Source of the DNA: Nostoc sp. KVJ3
GTDB taxonomy: Bacteria > Cyanobacteriota > Cyanobacteriia > Cyanobacteriales > Nostocaceae
Direction of reading: 5' to 3'
Assembly (NCBI RefSeq): GCF_026127265.1
Contig: NZ_WWFG01000001.1
Coordinates: forward strand, 3,771,501-3,835,500
Length of the DNA: 64,000 nt
The translations under genes were made by a program, and so were the position numbers. The notes beneath the pieces were generated by a model. It had not been told where the DNA came from and did no database searches. It worked only from the letters and a program-made list of their open reading frames with translations. Below are positions 35,512-43,954 of this stretch, piece after piece. The first letter of the stretch is position 1; each line of letters opens with the position of its first letter.

Positions 35512-36528
35512 ATGTATAATTTAGGAGCAGCTTTGGAAAAAGCAACAGTGCGTGTAGGTTTGGTAGGTACTGGGTATGCGGCAAAGTTTCGGGCTGAGGC
35601 ATTGCTTTATGATGAGCGATCGCAGTTAATCGCAGTTGTTGGTCATACCGCAGAAAAAACAGAAGCCTTTGCCAGAGAATATCAGATTGAAGCGTTGAGT
35701 TCTTGGCAAGAGTTAGTAGAACGCGAAGATATAGACTTGGTGGTGGTTTCGACTATTAATCGAGATCATGGTGCGATCGCCCGTGCAGCACTTACCAACG
35801 ACAAACACGTAGTTATCGAATATCCCCTTTCGTTGGATGTAGTTGAAGCTGAAGAACTAATTGCCTTAGCCAAAGCCCAACAAAAACTTCTGCACGTTGA
35901 ACATCTCGAACTTTTGGGTGGCTTGCATCAAGCCTTGAAGCAAAACTTAGCCAAAATTGGCGAAGTGTTTTATGTTCGTTACAGCACCATCAATCCCCAA
36001 AATCCTGCACCCCGCAAATGGACTTATAATCACGAGTTGTTCGGCTTTCCCTTAATTGGGGCACTGTCACGCCTCCATCGTCTCACCGATTTATTTGGTA
36101 AAGTATTTACTGTTAACTGTCATCAGCGATATTGGGAAATAGAAGCGGAATATTACCAAAGCTGTTTTTGCACCAGTCAAATCTGCTTTCACAGTGGACT
36201 TTTAGCCCAAGTAGTGTACGGCAAAGGTGAAAGTCTTTGGCAATCAGAACGCAAGTTTGAAGTTCATGGGGAAAAAGGTGGTTTAATTTTTGATGGCGAC
36301 GCAGGACTTTTTATCCAACCAGGGGAAACAACACCTATAGAGGTTGCTCCTCGTCGGGGTTTGTTTGCCAAAGATACGACTATGGTCTTAGATCGTCTTT
36401 TTGATGGTACTCCTTTGTACGTTACCCCAGAAGAGAGCTTATACACTCTAAAGGTTGCTGATGCTGCCCAAAGAGCAGCACAGACAGGCTTAACTATGTT
36501 TATGAAAGATACTTTAGATAAAATTTGA
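35512..36528 (+). CDS. bvdR: Biliverdin reductase
   Basis: Reduces biliverdin IX-alpha to bilirubin with NAD(P)H; in cyanobacteria it also affects phycobilisome assembly. The 338-aa protein has a Gfo/Idh/MocA fold with Rossmann motif VGLVGTGYAAKFRAEAL (17-33). The segments LLHVEHLELLGGLHQALKQN, GEVFYVRYSTINPQNPAP and FGFPLIGALSRLHRLTDLFG match cyanobacterial BvdR as I recall it, which separates it from generic sugar dehydrogenases of this fold. It overlaps map: its TGA shares a base with the next ATG. The upstream region of nearly 900 bp has a mobile element. Heme oxygenase, which makes its substrate, lies about 34 kb away. Confidence 0.88.
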   Translation: MYNLGAALEKATVRVGLVGTGYAAKFRAEALLYDERSQLIAVVGHTAEKTEAFAREYQIEALSSWQELVEREDIDLVVVSTINRDHGAIARAALTNDKHVVIEYPLSLDVVEAEELIALAKAQQKLLHVEHLELLGGLHQALKQNLAKIGEVFYVRYSTINPQNPAPRKWTYNHELFGFPLIGALSRLHRLTDLFGKVFTVNCHQRYWEIEAEYYQSCFCTSQICFHSGLLAQVVYGKGESLWQSERKFEVHGEKGGLIFDGDAGLFIQPGETTPIEVAPRRGLFAKDTTMVLDRLFDGTPLYVTPEESLYTLKVADAAQRAAQTGLTMFMKDTLDKI

Positions 36529-37313
36529 TGAAAACTGAACTAATTGTTATTCTATCCCAACGAGAATTAGACAAAATGCGGCAAGCTGGGCGTTTAGCAG
36601 CTAAACTTCTCCAGCATCTCGAACCGTTCGTGAAGCCAGGGGTTAGCACTCTGGAACTAAATGATGAAGCCGAACGTTGGACGCAAGCGCATGGAGCAAA
36701 AAGCGCACCCCTTGGCTACAAAGGTTTTCCGAAATCGATTTGTACCAGTGTCAACGAGGTAATTTGTCATGGCATTCCCAATGCCAAGCAAATTCTCAAA
36801 GAAGGTGACATTATTAATATTGATGTAACGCCGATTGTTGAAGGTTATCACGGTGATACATCCAAGACATTCTTTGTCGGTACACCTTCGGCAAAAACCA
36901 GAAAGCTGGTAGAGGTGACAGAAGAGTGTTTGCGCCTGGGTATTGCTGAAGTTAAACCTGGGGGACGCATTGGCGACATTGGTGCAGCCATTCAAGAGTA
37001 TGCTGAAGGACAAGGCTTTTCTGTAGTGCGAGATTTTGTTGGCCACGGCATCAGTAACATTTTCCACACTGCCCCGGATGTTCCCCACTATGGCACACGC
37101 GGTAAGGGTAAGCGCCTCAGACCAGGGATGGTTTTTACCATTGAGCCAATGATTAATGAAGGTACTTACGAAGTCGAAGTTCTCAGTGATAAATGGACTG
37201 CTGTAACGCGCGATCGCAAGCTTTCTGCTCAATGCGAGCATACCTTAGCTGTAACTGAAGATGGCGTTGAAATTCTCACCCTACCTGAAGGCGCGAATTA
37301 CTGGAACATTTGA
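36528..37313 (+). CDS. map: Methionine aminopeptidase, type I
   Basis: Removes the initiator methionine from new proteins using two metal ions. From the ATG at 36528 it is 261 aa. Conserved features are HGIPNAKQILKEGDIINIDVT (first metal Asp), GDTSKTF (second Asp), GHGISNIFH (metal His), FTIEPMIN (Glu) and SAQCEHTLAV (Glu). The start overlaps the bvdR stop in a TGATG arrangement, so the two are probably translationally coupled. Other map copies are common in cyanobacteria. The link to biliverdin reduction is positional only. Confidence 0.95.
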   Translation: MKTELIVILSQRELDKMRQAGRLAAKLLQHLEPFVKPGVSTLELNDEAERWTQAHGAKSAPLGYKGFPKSICTSVNEVICHGIPNAKQILKEGDIINIDVTPIVEGYHGDTSKTFFVGTPSAKTRKLVEVTEECLRLGIAEVKPGGRIGDIGAAIQEYAEGQGFSVVRDFVGHGISNIFHTAPDVPHYGTRGKGKRLRPGMVFTIEPMINEGTYEVEVLSDKWTAVTRDRKLSAQCEHTLAVTEDGVEILTLPEGANYWNI

Positions 37314-37354
37314 CAACATCGGAAAATATGGCATGAGTGCTTAATAGACCATGT

Positions 37355-37548
37355 TAAGTGCGTATGCAAAAATATTTATGTCATTGCGTAGGCGGAGCCT
37401 TCCCGTAGGGTACGGAATGAAATGTAGCGTTCGCGAACAGCGTCTCTAAGAGTTGCAATCCCAAGACCTTGTGTTCGCGAAGCGTGTCCGAAGGACTTAT
37501 GCTCCATTCGCAATGACAAATGTATATTTAATTTTGCATTACTACTTA
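37355..37548. mobile_element. Family A element, uninterrupted
   Basis: 194 bp, ends TAAGTGCGTATGCAAAA and TTTTGCATTACTACTTA. It serves as the intact reference for the interrupted copies at 19764-20275 and 46894-47183. Confidence 0.82.
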
Positions 37549-37696
37549 ATATAGGGGTGTGTTGGGCTAAAGCCATAACACACCCTAATGGAGATTTACT
37601 TAACTAAAGTTAATTATATTTTTGACTTTATCTAAAAAATGAGTAAGTATTAGCACTTGTCATCGTTAATATCAATGCTCATCGAGAAAGTCGAAG

Positions 37697-38788
37697 ATGA
37701 AACGTTCAAATCGCCCTGCTTGGTTGGGAGCAATCGCAATCATAGCGATCGTTTTACTGAGTTTGTTCGCGGCTCCCAATAATAGTAAAATTAACACTGG
37801 CTCTACTTATAACCGTGCCGCCGATGGCTATGGTGCTTGGTATGCTTTTATGCAACAGCAAGGAGTTTCTATCAAGCGCTGGCAAAAGCCTTTTAGTGAT
37901 ATCCAGCCGCAGAATAGCCCAGTTACTTTTTTACAGATCAGCAGCCATCCCAGAGAGGCGATACTCAGTAGTCAAGAGCATGAATGGATAGAAAAAGGGA
38001 ATACCTTGGTAATTTTGGGTGCAGGGGCGAGGGTTACAGAAGCTGAGTTTAGCACCATGCAGAAATCTCCCCAAGGTAATATCAAAATTGATACCCGTAG
38101 ACGATATCAGAAAGCTGACTCCAAACAAGTTAATTTAGGCGATCGCTTTGGGGCTGTTGTCTGGGAAAGGAATTATCAAAAAGGGAAAGTAATTTTTTCT
38201 ACCACTCCTTATTTAGCTGCCAACGCCTACCAAGATTATTTAAGTAATTTCAAGTATCTAGCTAGTTTAGTAGCTGAAAAAAATCACACAGTATTTGTCG
38301 ATGAATACATCCACGGCTATAAAGATGCCGATGTCAGGAAAAAAGAAAGCGAAGCAGATTTATCTAGCTTTTTTCAGAAAACTCCTTTATTTCCAATATT
38401 GGTGCAGGTAGGTATCTTGTTATTGCTGCTAATTTGGGCGCAGAATCGCCGCTTTGGTAAGCCAGTAGCTTTAGAGACACCAGTCATAGATAACAGCGAG
38501 GCATATATCCAAGCTTTAGCGGGAGTCTTGCAGAAAGCTGATACCACCGACTTTGTTGTAGAGATGGTGGGTAAACAAGAACAACTACAACTCCAAAAAG
38601 CCTTGGGATTAGGGCAAATACTTTTAGAACGCCAAGCCTTGCTGGATTTCTGGGTACAAAAAACAGGCGCAAGTGCAGCAGAACTGGATGCAGTTTTAAA
38701 GCTACAATCTCGCAAACAACCCCTCAGTGAACGCGACCTGTTAAACTGGTTGGGGAAATGGCGAACCATTAAGGGAATTAAAAATTAA
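37697..38788 (+). CDS. DUF4350 membrane protein
   Basis: 363 aa. An N-terminal membrane helix (AIIAIVLLSLFAA) is followed by an extracytoplasmic domain of the DUF4350 type (NTGSTYNRAADGYGAWYAFMQQQGV; HPREAILSSQEHEWIEKGNTLVILG; VFVDEYIHGY). A second helix (FPILVQVGILLLLLIWAQNRRFGKP, about 232-256) and a cytoplasmic tail complete it. Proteins of this family occur with MoxR ATPases, as here: a MoxR gene follows 59 nt downstream. They may form part of a chaperone or insertion complex, but no function is proven. The DUF58 and transglutaminase genes often seen in such clusters are absent in this window. Confidence 0.82.
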   Translation: MKRSNRPAWLGAIAIIAIVLLSLFAAPNNSKINTGSTYNRAADGYGAWYAFMQQQGVSIKRWQKPFSDIQPQNSPVTFLQISSHPREAILSSQEHEWIEKGNTLVILGAGARVTEAEFSTMQKSPQGNIKIDTRRRYQKADSKQVNLGDRFGAVVWERNYQKGKVIFSTTPYLAANAYQDYLSNFKYLASLVAEKNHTVFVDEYIHGYKDADVRKKESEADLSSFFQKTPLFPILVQVGILLLLLIWAQNRRFGKPVALETPVIDNSEAYIQALAGVLQKADTTDFVVEMVGKQEQLQLQKALGLGQILLERQALLDFWVQKTGASAAELDAVLKLQSRKQPLSERDLLNWLGKWRTIKGIKN

Positions 38789-38847
38789 AAATTAATTTTT
38801 GGAATTAGATATAGTATTTCAGCGTTAGTTATTTATCAATAAAAAAT

Positions 38848-39798
38848 ATGAGCGAAACTCATCCTATCTTAATTCGTCTTGGTCAAGGTCTTAATCAAGT
38901 AGTTGTCGGACAATCTAGTCTAATCCAACAACTTTTAGTAGCGCTGCTAGCGGGTGGACACGTAATTTTAGAAGGCGTACCGGGAACTGGTAAAACTCTC
39001 TTAGTAAAAGTTTTAGCGCAGTTAATCCAAGGTGACTTTCGCCGGATTCAACTAACACCAGATGTCTTACCTTCAGATATTACTGGGACAAATATTTTTG
39101 ACTTGAATAGCCGCAATTTCACTTTGAAAAAAGGGCCAATATTTACCGAAGTGTTGCTAGCAGACGAAATCAACCGGACTCCTCCCAAGACACAAGCGGC
39201 GCTGCTAGAAGCGATGGAAGAGGTGCAGGTAACACTGGATGGTGAAAGTTTGCCCTTACCCGATTTATTTTGGGTGATTGCAACCCAAAATCCCTTGGAA
39301 TTTGAAGGGACTTATCCTTTACCAGAGGCGCAGTTAGACAGGTTTTTATTTAAGCTGGTAGTAGATTATCCAGATCAAGCTGCCGAAAAACAAATGTTAC
39401 TCAATCGTCAGGCTGGGTTTACAGCACGGCGCTTGGATATTAGCCGTTTGAAACCAATAGCGACAGTAGCCGACATTTTACAAGCACGCCAAGCAGTCAA
39501 AGAAGTTAAAGTGTCAGAAGCGATCGTTGATTATTTGTTGGCGTTGGTGAGAATATCGCGTCAATATCCCGATTTAACTTTGGGTGCATCGCCTCGCGCG
39601 GCTGGTGCTTGGTTGCAGACATCTCAAGCCTTAGCGTGGTTAACTGGAAGGGATTTTGTAACGCCAGATGATGTTAAAGCAGTTGCATCACCATTGCTAC
39701 GTCATCGTCTCATTTTGAAACCAGAAGCAATGCTAGATGGTTTACAAATGGATGCGGTAATTGCGTCGGTAATTAATCAAGTACCAGTTCCAAGGTGA
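38848..39798 (+). CDS. moxR: MoxR family AAA+ ATPase
   Basis: 316-aa AAA+ protein. Walker A LEGVPGTGKT (41-50), Walker B VLLADEINRTPPKTQAALLEAMEE and sensor-1 WVIATQNPLEFEGTYPLPEAQLDRF are all intact, as is the C-terminal lid with LGASPRAAGAWLQ. MoxR ATPases act as chaperones that insert cofactors or assemble complexes, usually with partners encoded beside them. Here the partner is the DUF4350 protein encoded just upstream. The start is the ATG at 38848. Confidence 0.92.
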   Translation: MSETHPILIRLGQGLNQVVVGQSSLIQQLLVALLAGGHVILEGVPGTGKTLLVKVLAQLIQGDFRRIQLTPDVLPSDITGTNIFDLNSRNFTLKKGPIFTEVLLADEINRTPPKTQAALLEAMEEVQVTLDGESLPLPDLFWVIATQNPLEFEGTYPLPEAQLDRFLFKLVVDYPDQAAEKQMLLNRQAGFTARRLDISRLKPIATVADILQARQAVKEVKVSEAIVDYLLALVRISRQYPDLTLGASPRAAGAWLQTSQALAWLTGRDFVTPDDVKAVASPLLRHRLILKPEAMLDGLQMDAVIASVINQVPVPR

Positions 39799-39805
39799 AA
39801 ACAAG

Positions 39806-39903
39806 GCAATTGCGAATGAAGCGATCGCAACATCTGTACTTTGCGATTGCTTTGCTTCACTGCTTTCTGTACACTACGGTAAGGCTCCGCCTACGCAATG
39901 ACA
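39806..39903. repeat. Palindromic repeat relic
   Basis: Contains GCGAATGAAGCGATCGCA, GCGATTGCTTTGCTTC and GGCTCCGCCTACGCAATGAC, pieces of the CATTGCG-type palindromes found elsewhere. No coding content. Confidence 0.5.
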
Positions 39904-39926
39904 AATTATTAAAATAGGGGGCTAAA

Positions 39927-41147
39927 ATGAAAAAAGATAAATATTTATTCGCAGAGAAATTAAATTTATTTCCCGATGAAAAATCACGCATTTTCATAGT
40001 ATCAATGCGGGAAATTTCTAATTTAGTGGCTTTGTGTAACTTATATGAATTTGAAGATGTACTCTCCGATATCGATGCTGTTGATATGGTCAAACCATTG
40101 ATTGCTAACGATGGTGTCGGGCGAAAAATCTACAAGCTTGCTAAGTATTTGACTAATTCCAAACCATTGGCTGAATTCCTTGTACCAGGGATTAATCCAT
40201 ACTTTCTTAACCAAGAGTATGAATTGTTCTTTCCCATATTTAATTCTCCCTTTGAACTATTCACCCTACATTCATTCAAAAATTGGCGGCAAAAATGCAG
40301 TAAGGCAGTTTGTTATATAGTCGAATTTTGGGAATCATACCTTCAGCCTTCTAATCTCTATTTTTTGGAGTTTTTAAAGGATTTTGATCATATTTTTATC
40401 GGTACAAAAAATTCCACCGAGGCGATCGCTAAAATCACTGGTCGTCCTTGTACTTATCTACCACCTGGGATAGATACATTAAAATTTAGTCCCTATCCTC
40501 TATTGCCCGCACGCAGTATTGATGTTTGCAACCTGGGTCGTTGTTCATCAGTAACCCATCAAGCCCTATTAGAGTTTGCACGACAGCAACAAATGTTTTA
40601 TTACTACGATACCATCAAATCTTATGGAAGTAAAAACGCTGCTAAACAACAAACCTTTGCGGTGAAAAATGCTCAAGAACACCGGAGTTTATTAGCTAAT
40701 TTAATTAAGAGAAGCCGTTATTTCTTTGCCAATCGCGCCCGAGCTAACGAACCGGAAGTAACAAGAACTAACCAAGAGTTTGGTTCTCGCTTCTTTGAGG
40801 GTGCTGCTGCTGGAGCAGTCATGATTGGCGATCCTCCCATTTCAGAAGAATTCGACAAATATTTTGATTGGCCTGATGCTATTATCAAGATGCCCTTTGA
40901 TGCTCCTGAAATCGGCAAGATTATCACAGATTTGGATGCCCAGCCCGAACGCTTGGCAAGAATTAGGAAAGATAATGTTGTCAACTCACTACTGCGACAT
41001 GATTGGGTATATCGCTTGCAGACAATTTTTGAGGCAGTAGATGTTCAACCTAGTGAAATCATGTTGTCTAGAGAGACCGAATTGAAGAACCTAGCCAATC
41101 AGATCCAGCAAATGGATACATCATTGATTCATTCTTCTCCCTCATAA
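39927..41147 (+). CDS. Glycosyltransferase-like protein (CgeB/GT-B type)
   Basis: 406 aa. The C-terminal half has the look of a GT-B nucleotide-sugar binding domain: DHIFIGTKNSTEAI, CTYLPPGIDTLKF, IDVCNLGRCSS, and RFFEGAAAGAVMIGDPP followed by a C-terminal helix. The N-terminal half (KSRIFIVSMREISNLVALCNL) is less typical. The conserved FEGAAAGAV-GDPP stretch resembles the CgeB family of glycosyltransferases. There is no membrane span. It is probably a cytoplasmic sugar transferase of unknown acceptor; no polysaccharide genes are nearby. Start is the ATG at 39927, after AGGGGG. Confidence 0.7.
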   Translation: MKKDKYLFAEKLNLFPDEKSRIFIVSMREISNLVALCNLYEFEDVLSDIDAVDMVKPLIANDGVGRKIYKLAKYLTNSKPLAEFLVPGINPYFLNQEYELFFPIFNSPFELFTLHSFKNWRQKCSKAVCYIVEFWESYLQPSNLYFLEFLKDFDHIFIGTKNSTEAIAKITGRPCTYLPPGIDTLKFSPYPLLPARSIDVCNLGRCSSVTHQALLEFARQQQMFYYYDTIKSYGSKNAAKQQTFAVKNAQEHRSLLANLIKRSRYFFANRARANEPEVTRTNQEFGSRFFEGAAAGAVMIGDPPISEEFDKYFDWPDAIIKMPFDAPEIGKIITDLDAQPERLARIRKDNVVNSLLRHDWVYRLQTIFEAVDVQPSEIMLSRETELKNLANQIQQMDTSLIHSSPS

Positions 41148-41493
41148 TGATTATTATTTTTACTGCTTATATATTTTATTCTCTGGAAGTTTCTCAGAGG
41201 TTATTTTGATAATCTTATATCCATAATTAATTAGGATGATGGCATACGGGCACAAAAAACAGCTAACTTCGGTTCACTATCTAACTACTCAAACATTTCT
41301 TACGACTCATGCCCAATGCTGGATGAGTTACTCGCGAAAAACTTTAGCAAATTCCTCTTCTACTTTAGCGCGATCGCAGCCCCACATCTTGGGCATTTGA
41401 AAAGTAGACGCAAAAGGAAGCTTAAGCTAACTGCGTCTACAAGTTATAAAGTATGTGTAGAGAAAACAGCAAGTGTGTTGAGAAAAAATCTGT
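41148..41493. other. Intergenic region, no gene seen
   Basis: 346 bp between the glycosyltransferase and YbjN-like genes. A 69-aa open frame (41316-41525) overlaps the next start and shows no recognisable features. I see no repeats or hairpins of note. Confidence 0.55.
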
Positions 41494-41973
41494 ATGACAA
41501 GCTACCAAGAAACCCTAACTACTGACGAATCCATTAATGAGATTATTGCCGAGACAACAGGTATTAACCATGTGGAGGTAATTGAAAATGTTATCGACTC
41601 TTTGGAACAAGATGATAGTGCAATGATTAGCCGCACTCCAGAAGGTGGCTATCTCTGGAAGTTTAAGTATGGAAGTGTGGAAGTATTTGTCCAACTCAAC
41701 GGGAAAACCGATGAAGACACCATAACGGTTTGGTCTACAGTGCTAAACTTACCTGCTAAAGATGAACCTAAGTTGATGCGTTATCTGCTGGAGTTGAATT
41801 GCTCTAGCACGTTTGAAGCGCGTTTTGGGATCATTGAAAACCGGGTAGTTGTGATCTCAACCCGCACCTTAGCGGAGTTATCTCCGGGCGAAGTGTCTCG
41901 GCTCATTACTATTGTGGCAACGATCGCTGATAATAACGATGAAGCTTTGCAATCTGAATTTGGTGCAAGTTAA
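41494..41973 (+). CDS. YbjN-like (CesT/YopN chaperone fold) protein
   Basis: 159-aa acidic protein. VEVIENVIDSLEQDDSAMISRTPEGGYLWKFKYGSVEVFVQLNGK and YLLELNCSSTFEARFGIIENRVVVIS match the YbjN / type III secretion chaperone-like fold common in cyanobacteria. Members are thought to bind peptides or stabilise proteins; exact role unknown. No signal peptide. The start ATG is at 41494. The lipoate ligase gene follows 45 nt downstream on the same strand and may be co-transcribed. Confidence 0.75.
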   Translation: MTSYQETLTTDESINEIIAETTGINHVEVIENVIDSLEQDDSAMISRTPEGGYLWKFKYGSVEVFVQLNGKTDEDTITVWSTVLNLPAKDEPKLMRYLLELNCSSTFEARFGIIENRVVVISTRTLAELSPGEVSRLITIVATIADNNDEALQSEFGAS

Positions 41974-42018
41974 AGAATTTGAGATTTTGGATTTTACATT
42001 GGGCTTCTGTTATATCGG

Positions 42019-42747
42019 ATGCATAGCAAGCAGATTTGGCGACTAATTCCTTTGCTAGAGGCGCGTGGTAATGTGCAGATGGCTATTGACCTCTGGTTAC
42101 TAGAACAGCACCAGTCTGGAAAGCATCCGCCAACTCTACGCTTTTATACTTGGTCGCCACCTGCGATTTCTCTCGGCTATCATCAACGCCAATACCCTGA
42201 ATATTGGCAAGATTTGAATTGGAAAGGGCAAAAAATAGATTTAGTGCGCCGTCCTACCGGTGGACGGGCGGTGCTACACCAAGGTGATTTAACTTATGCT
42301 GTAATAACATCTGGACTGGTGGGTAGTCGTCTCCAGATGTACGAAAAAATTTGTGAGTTTTTGATTCAAGGATGGCGATCGCTTGGTGGAGAATTACATT
42401 ACGGTACAGAAGGACGAGGTTACATCCACAACCCTAACTGTTTTGGTACAGCAACCAGTGCAGATTTAGTTTTGCCGGATGGTACTAAAATTATTGGTAG
42501 CGCTCAACTGCGACGTGGTAGGGTAGTTTTGCAACATGGTTCCATCCGTTTGCAACCCGATGCGGAACTGTTTGCTGAAGTGTTTGGTGCAGAATCTTTT
42601 ACAACTGTACAAATACCTCAAAGTCTAAGTGCGGAAAATATTATTGCAGCTTTAGTTACCGCAGCTAGTGATTGTTTTGATATGCAGATACAGGTGAAAC
42701 CCCTCTCACAATCTGAGTGGAAGGAAATTTTGGCACATCAGCCATGA
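42019..42747 (+). CDS. Lipoate-protein ligase family protein
   Basis: 242-aa BPL/LPL catalytic-domain protein, transferring lipoate or octanoate to lipoyl domains. RFYTWSPPAISLGYHQ (about 41-56) and the RRPTGGRAVLHQGDLTYAV motif (about 76-94) are diagnostic. KIIGSAQLRRGRVVLQHGSI provides the conserved lysine region. It lacks the C-terminal accessory domain of E. coli LplA, as many cyanobacterial and Gram-positive versions do, so it may be a LipM/LipL-like octanoyltransferase. Its end overlaps by 10 nt the end of the convergent HD-domain gene. Confidence 0.87.
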   Translation: MHSKQIWRLIPLLEARGNVQMAIDLWLLEQHQSGKHPPTLRFYTWSPPAISLGYHQRQYPEYWQDLNWKGQKIDLVRRPTGGRAVLHQGDLTYAVITSGLVGSRLQMYEKICEFLIQGWRSLGGELHYGTEGRGYIHNPNCFGTATSADLVLPDGTKIIGSAQLRRGRVVLQHGSIRLQPDAELFAEVFGAESFTTVQIPQSLSAENIIAALVTAASDCFDMQIQVKPLSQSEWKEILAHQP

Positions 42748-43352
42748 ATCTTGAGGGTAGAAGTCTCATTTAGATACCCCTGCTGAACACAATCATCAAT
42801 CAATTGCAGAACAAAGGGCCACAGTTCCGGCGCACCTGTTTCTACTGGCGCTACGCGTTTCATCACCTGATCGCGGCTAATGCCATGAATGCGCCAAGTC
42901 CCACCCTGGGTTTGCTGATTGTGCAGCAAAGGCTGTATCCTATCCAAGGATGCGGAAAACTTAGCAGTAGGGGTTTCCCCTGCTTCAAACTCATCCCAGA
43001 GTAAACGCAACTCGCTACCTTGATTTGCTGGTAAAAGCCCAAATAGACGTAATGCTGCTTGTACTTCTCGTTCTGCCTTGTTGTGATTACCCTGCACATC
43101 GTAACAGAAGGTGTCACCTGCATCAATTTCTACCAAATCGTGAATTAGCAGCATTTTAATGGCGTGGAATATATCAACACCCTCTGGGGCATATTCCGCT
43201 AATGCGATCGCCATTAAAGCTAAATGCCAAGAATGTTCGGCACTATTTTCTCGGCGCGATCCATCCATGAGCGAGGTTTGGCGTATCACCTGTTTCAATC
43301 GATCGATTTCGATAATGAATTGAATTTGTTGAGTCAGCCGATTGATTTGCAC
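42738..43352 (-). CDS. HD-domain phosphohydrolase (5'-deoxynucleotidase-like)
   Basis: 204 aa with HD superfamily motifs: H40 in ENSAEHSWHLALMAIAL, H71-D72 in MLLIHDLVEIDAGD, and a downstream D in SASLDRIQPLLHN. It resembles YfbR/HDDC2-type 5'-deoxynucleotidases, which cleave dNMPs. The start is a GTG at 43352 (an ATG is not available nearby). On the minus strand, its upstream region is the three-copy small RNA array, so the last RNA terminator lies about 90 nt before the start. It converges on the lipoate ligase gene with overlapping ends. Confidence 0.82.
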   Translation of the reverse strand: MQINRLTQQIQFIIEIDRLKQVIRQTSLMDGSRRENSAEHSWHLALMAIALAEYAPEGVDIFHAIKMLLIHDLVEIDAGDTFCYDVQGNHNKAEREVQAALRLFGLLPANQGSELRLLWDEFEAGETPTAKFSASLDRIQPLLHNQQTQGGTWRIHGISRDQVMKRVAPVETGAPELWPFVLQLIDDCVQQGYLNETSTLKIHG

Positions 43353-43440
43353 CCGAATTTCTGATTGTGTATAAGTGTTTACTGGATTTTCGATTCTGAA
43401 CTCCAGCGCACGTACAAGGACTTGTTTCTGTATTTTAATT

Positions 43441-43537
43441 AAAAAGCGTCCGGGAGTGTTGCCGTGTTTCCACCCCAGACGCTCTTTATTTTTAACTTGC
43501 TCCTCACACGCCTAAATAATATCACTGCTTTAATTAA
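43441..43537 (-). ncRNA. yfr2: Yfr2-like small RNA, copy 1
   Basis: Minus-strand unit with a perfect TATAAT (plus 43544-43549), 17 nt after GTACAGTT, giving a predicted start near 43537. The transcript carries GTGTGAGGAGCAAG, complementary to the CUCCUCACAC motif of Yfr1. It ends in a hairpin AGCGTCTGGG / CCCGGACGCT with loop containing GTGGAAACACGGCAACA, then TTTTT. The GGAAACA loop and the Yfr1-complementary motif suggest the Yfr2 family. Confidence 0.75.
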
Positions 43538-43638
43538 GAGACGATTATAGTGAGTGACACTTTCAAAACTGTACCAATCAACCTAAATTTTTATCAAACA
43601 GAATTTATTACTCTGGATTCTTCTTAAACATCCAAATT

Positions 43639-43737
43639 AAAAAATGCCTGGGAGTGTTGCCGTGTTTCCACCCCAGGCATTTTTTATTCTCAACTTGCTC
43701 CTCACACACAAATATAAGATATCACTACATCTATCTA
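43639..43737 (-). ncRNA. yfr2: Yfr2-like small RNA, copy 2
   Basis: Same plan as its neighbours. The -10 is TATACT (plus 43744-43749), 17 nt after GTGCAGTT. The body has GTGTGTGAGGAGCAAG. The terminator is a perfect stem ATGCCTGGG / CCCAGGCAT around the same GGAAACA loop, then T6. Stem bases differ from copies 1 and 3 by paired changes, which supports a functional RNA hairpin. Confidence 0.75.
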
Positions 43738-43799
43738 ATGGCAAGTATATTGAGTGACATTTCCAAAACTGCACAAGCAGTCTAAATTTCTGACAAATT

Positions 43800-43899
43800 A
43801 AAAAGCGCTTGGGAGTGTTGCCGTGTTTCCACCCCAGGCGCTTTTTATTCTTTAACTTGCTCCTCACACACAAATATAAGATATCACCAATCCAATCAT
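43800..43899 (-). ncRNA. yfr2: Yfr2-like small RNA, copy 3
   Basis: The -10 is TATACT (plus 43906-43911), 17 nt after GTACAGTT. The body has GTGTGTGAGGAGCAAG. The hairpin AGCGCCTGGG / CCCAAGCGCT with the invariant GGAAACACGGCAACA loop ends in T5. This copy lies nearest the purH stop (about 45 bp from its promoter) and probably also ends purH transcription. Confidence 0.75.
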
Positions 43900-43954
43900 A
43901 AAGAAAGTATATTGTGTGACACTTTACCAACTGTACACCGTGCAATCAATAATC

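Noticed and set aside
43441..43911. Three Yfr1 genes on the plus strand (CUCCUCACAC occurs there)
   Set aside because: On the plus strand the motif is followed by no terminator hairpin, and the promoter elements and T-tracts are on the minus strand, so the Yfr2-like reading is favoured.
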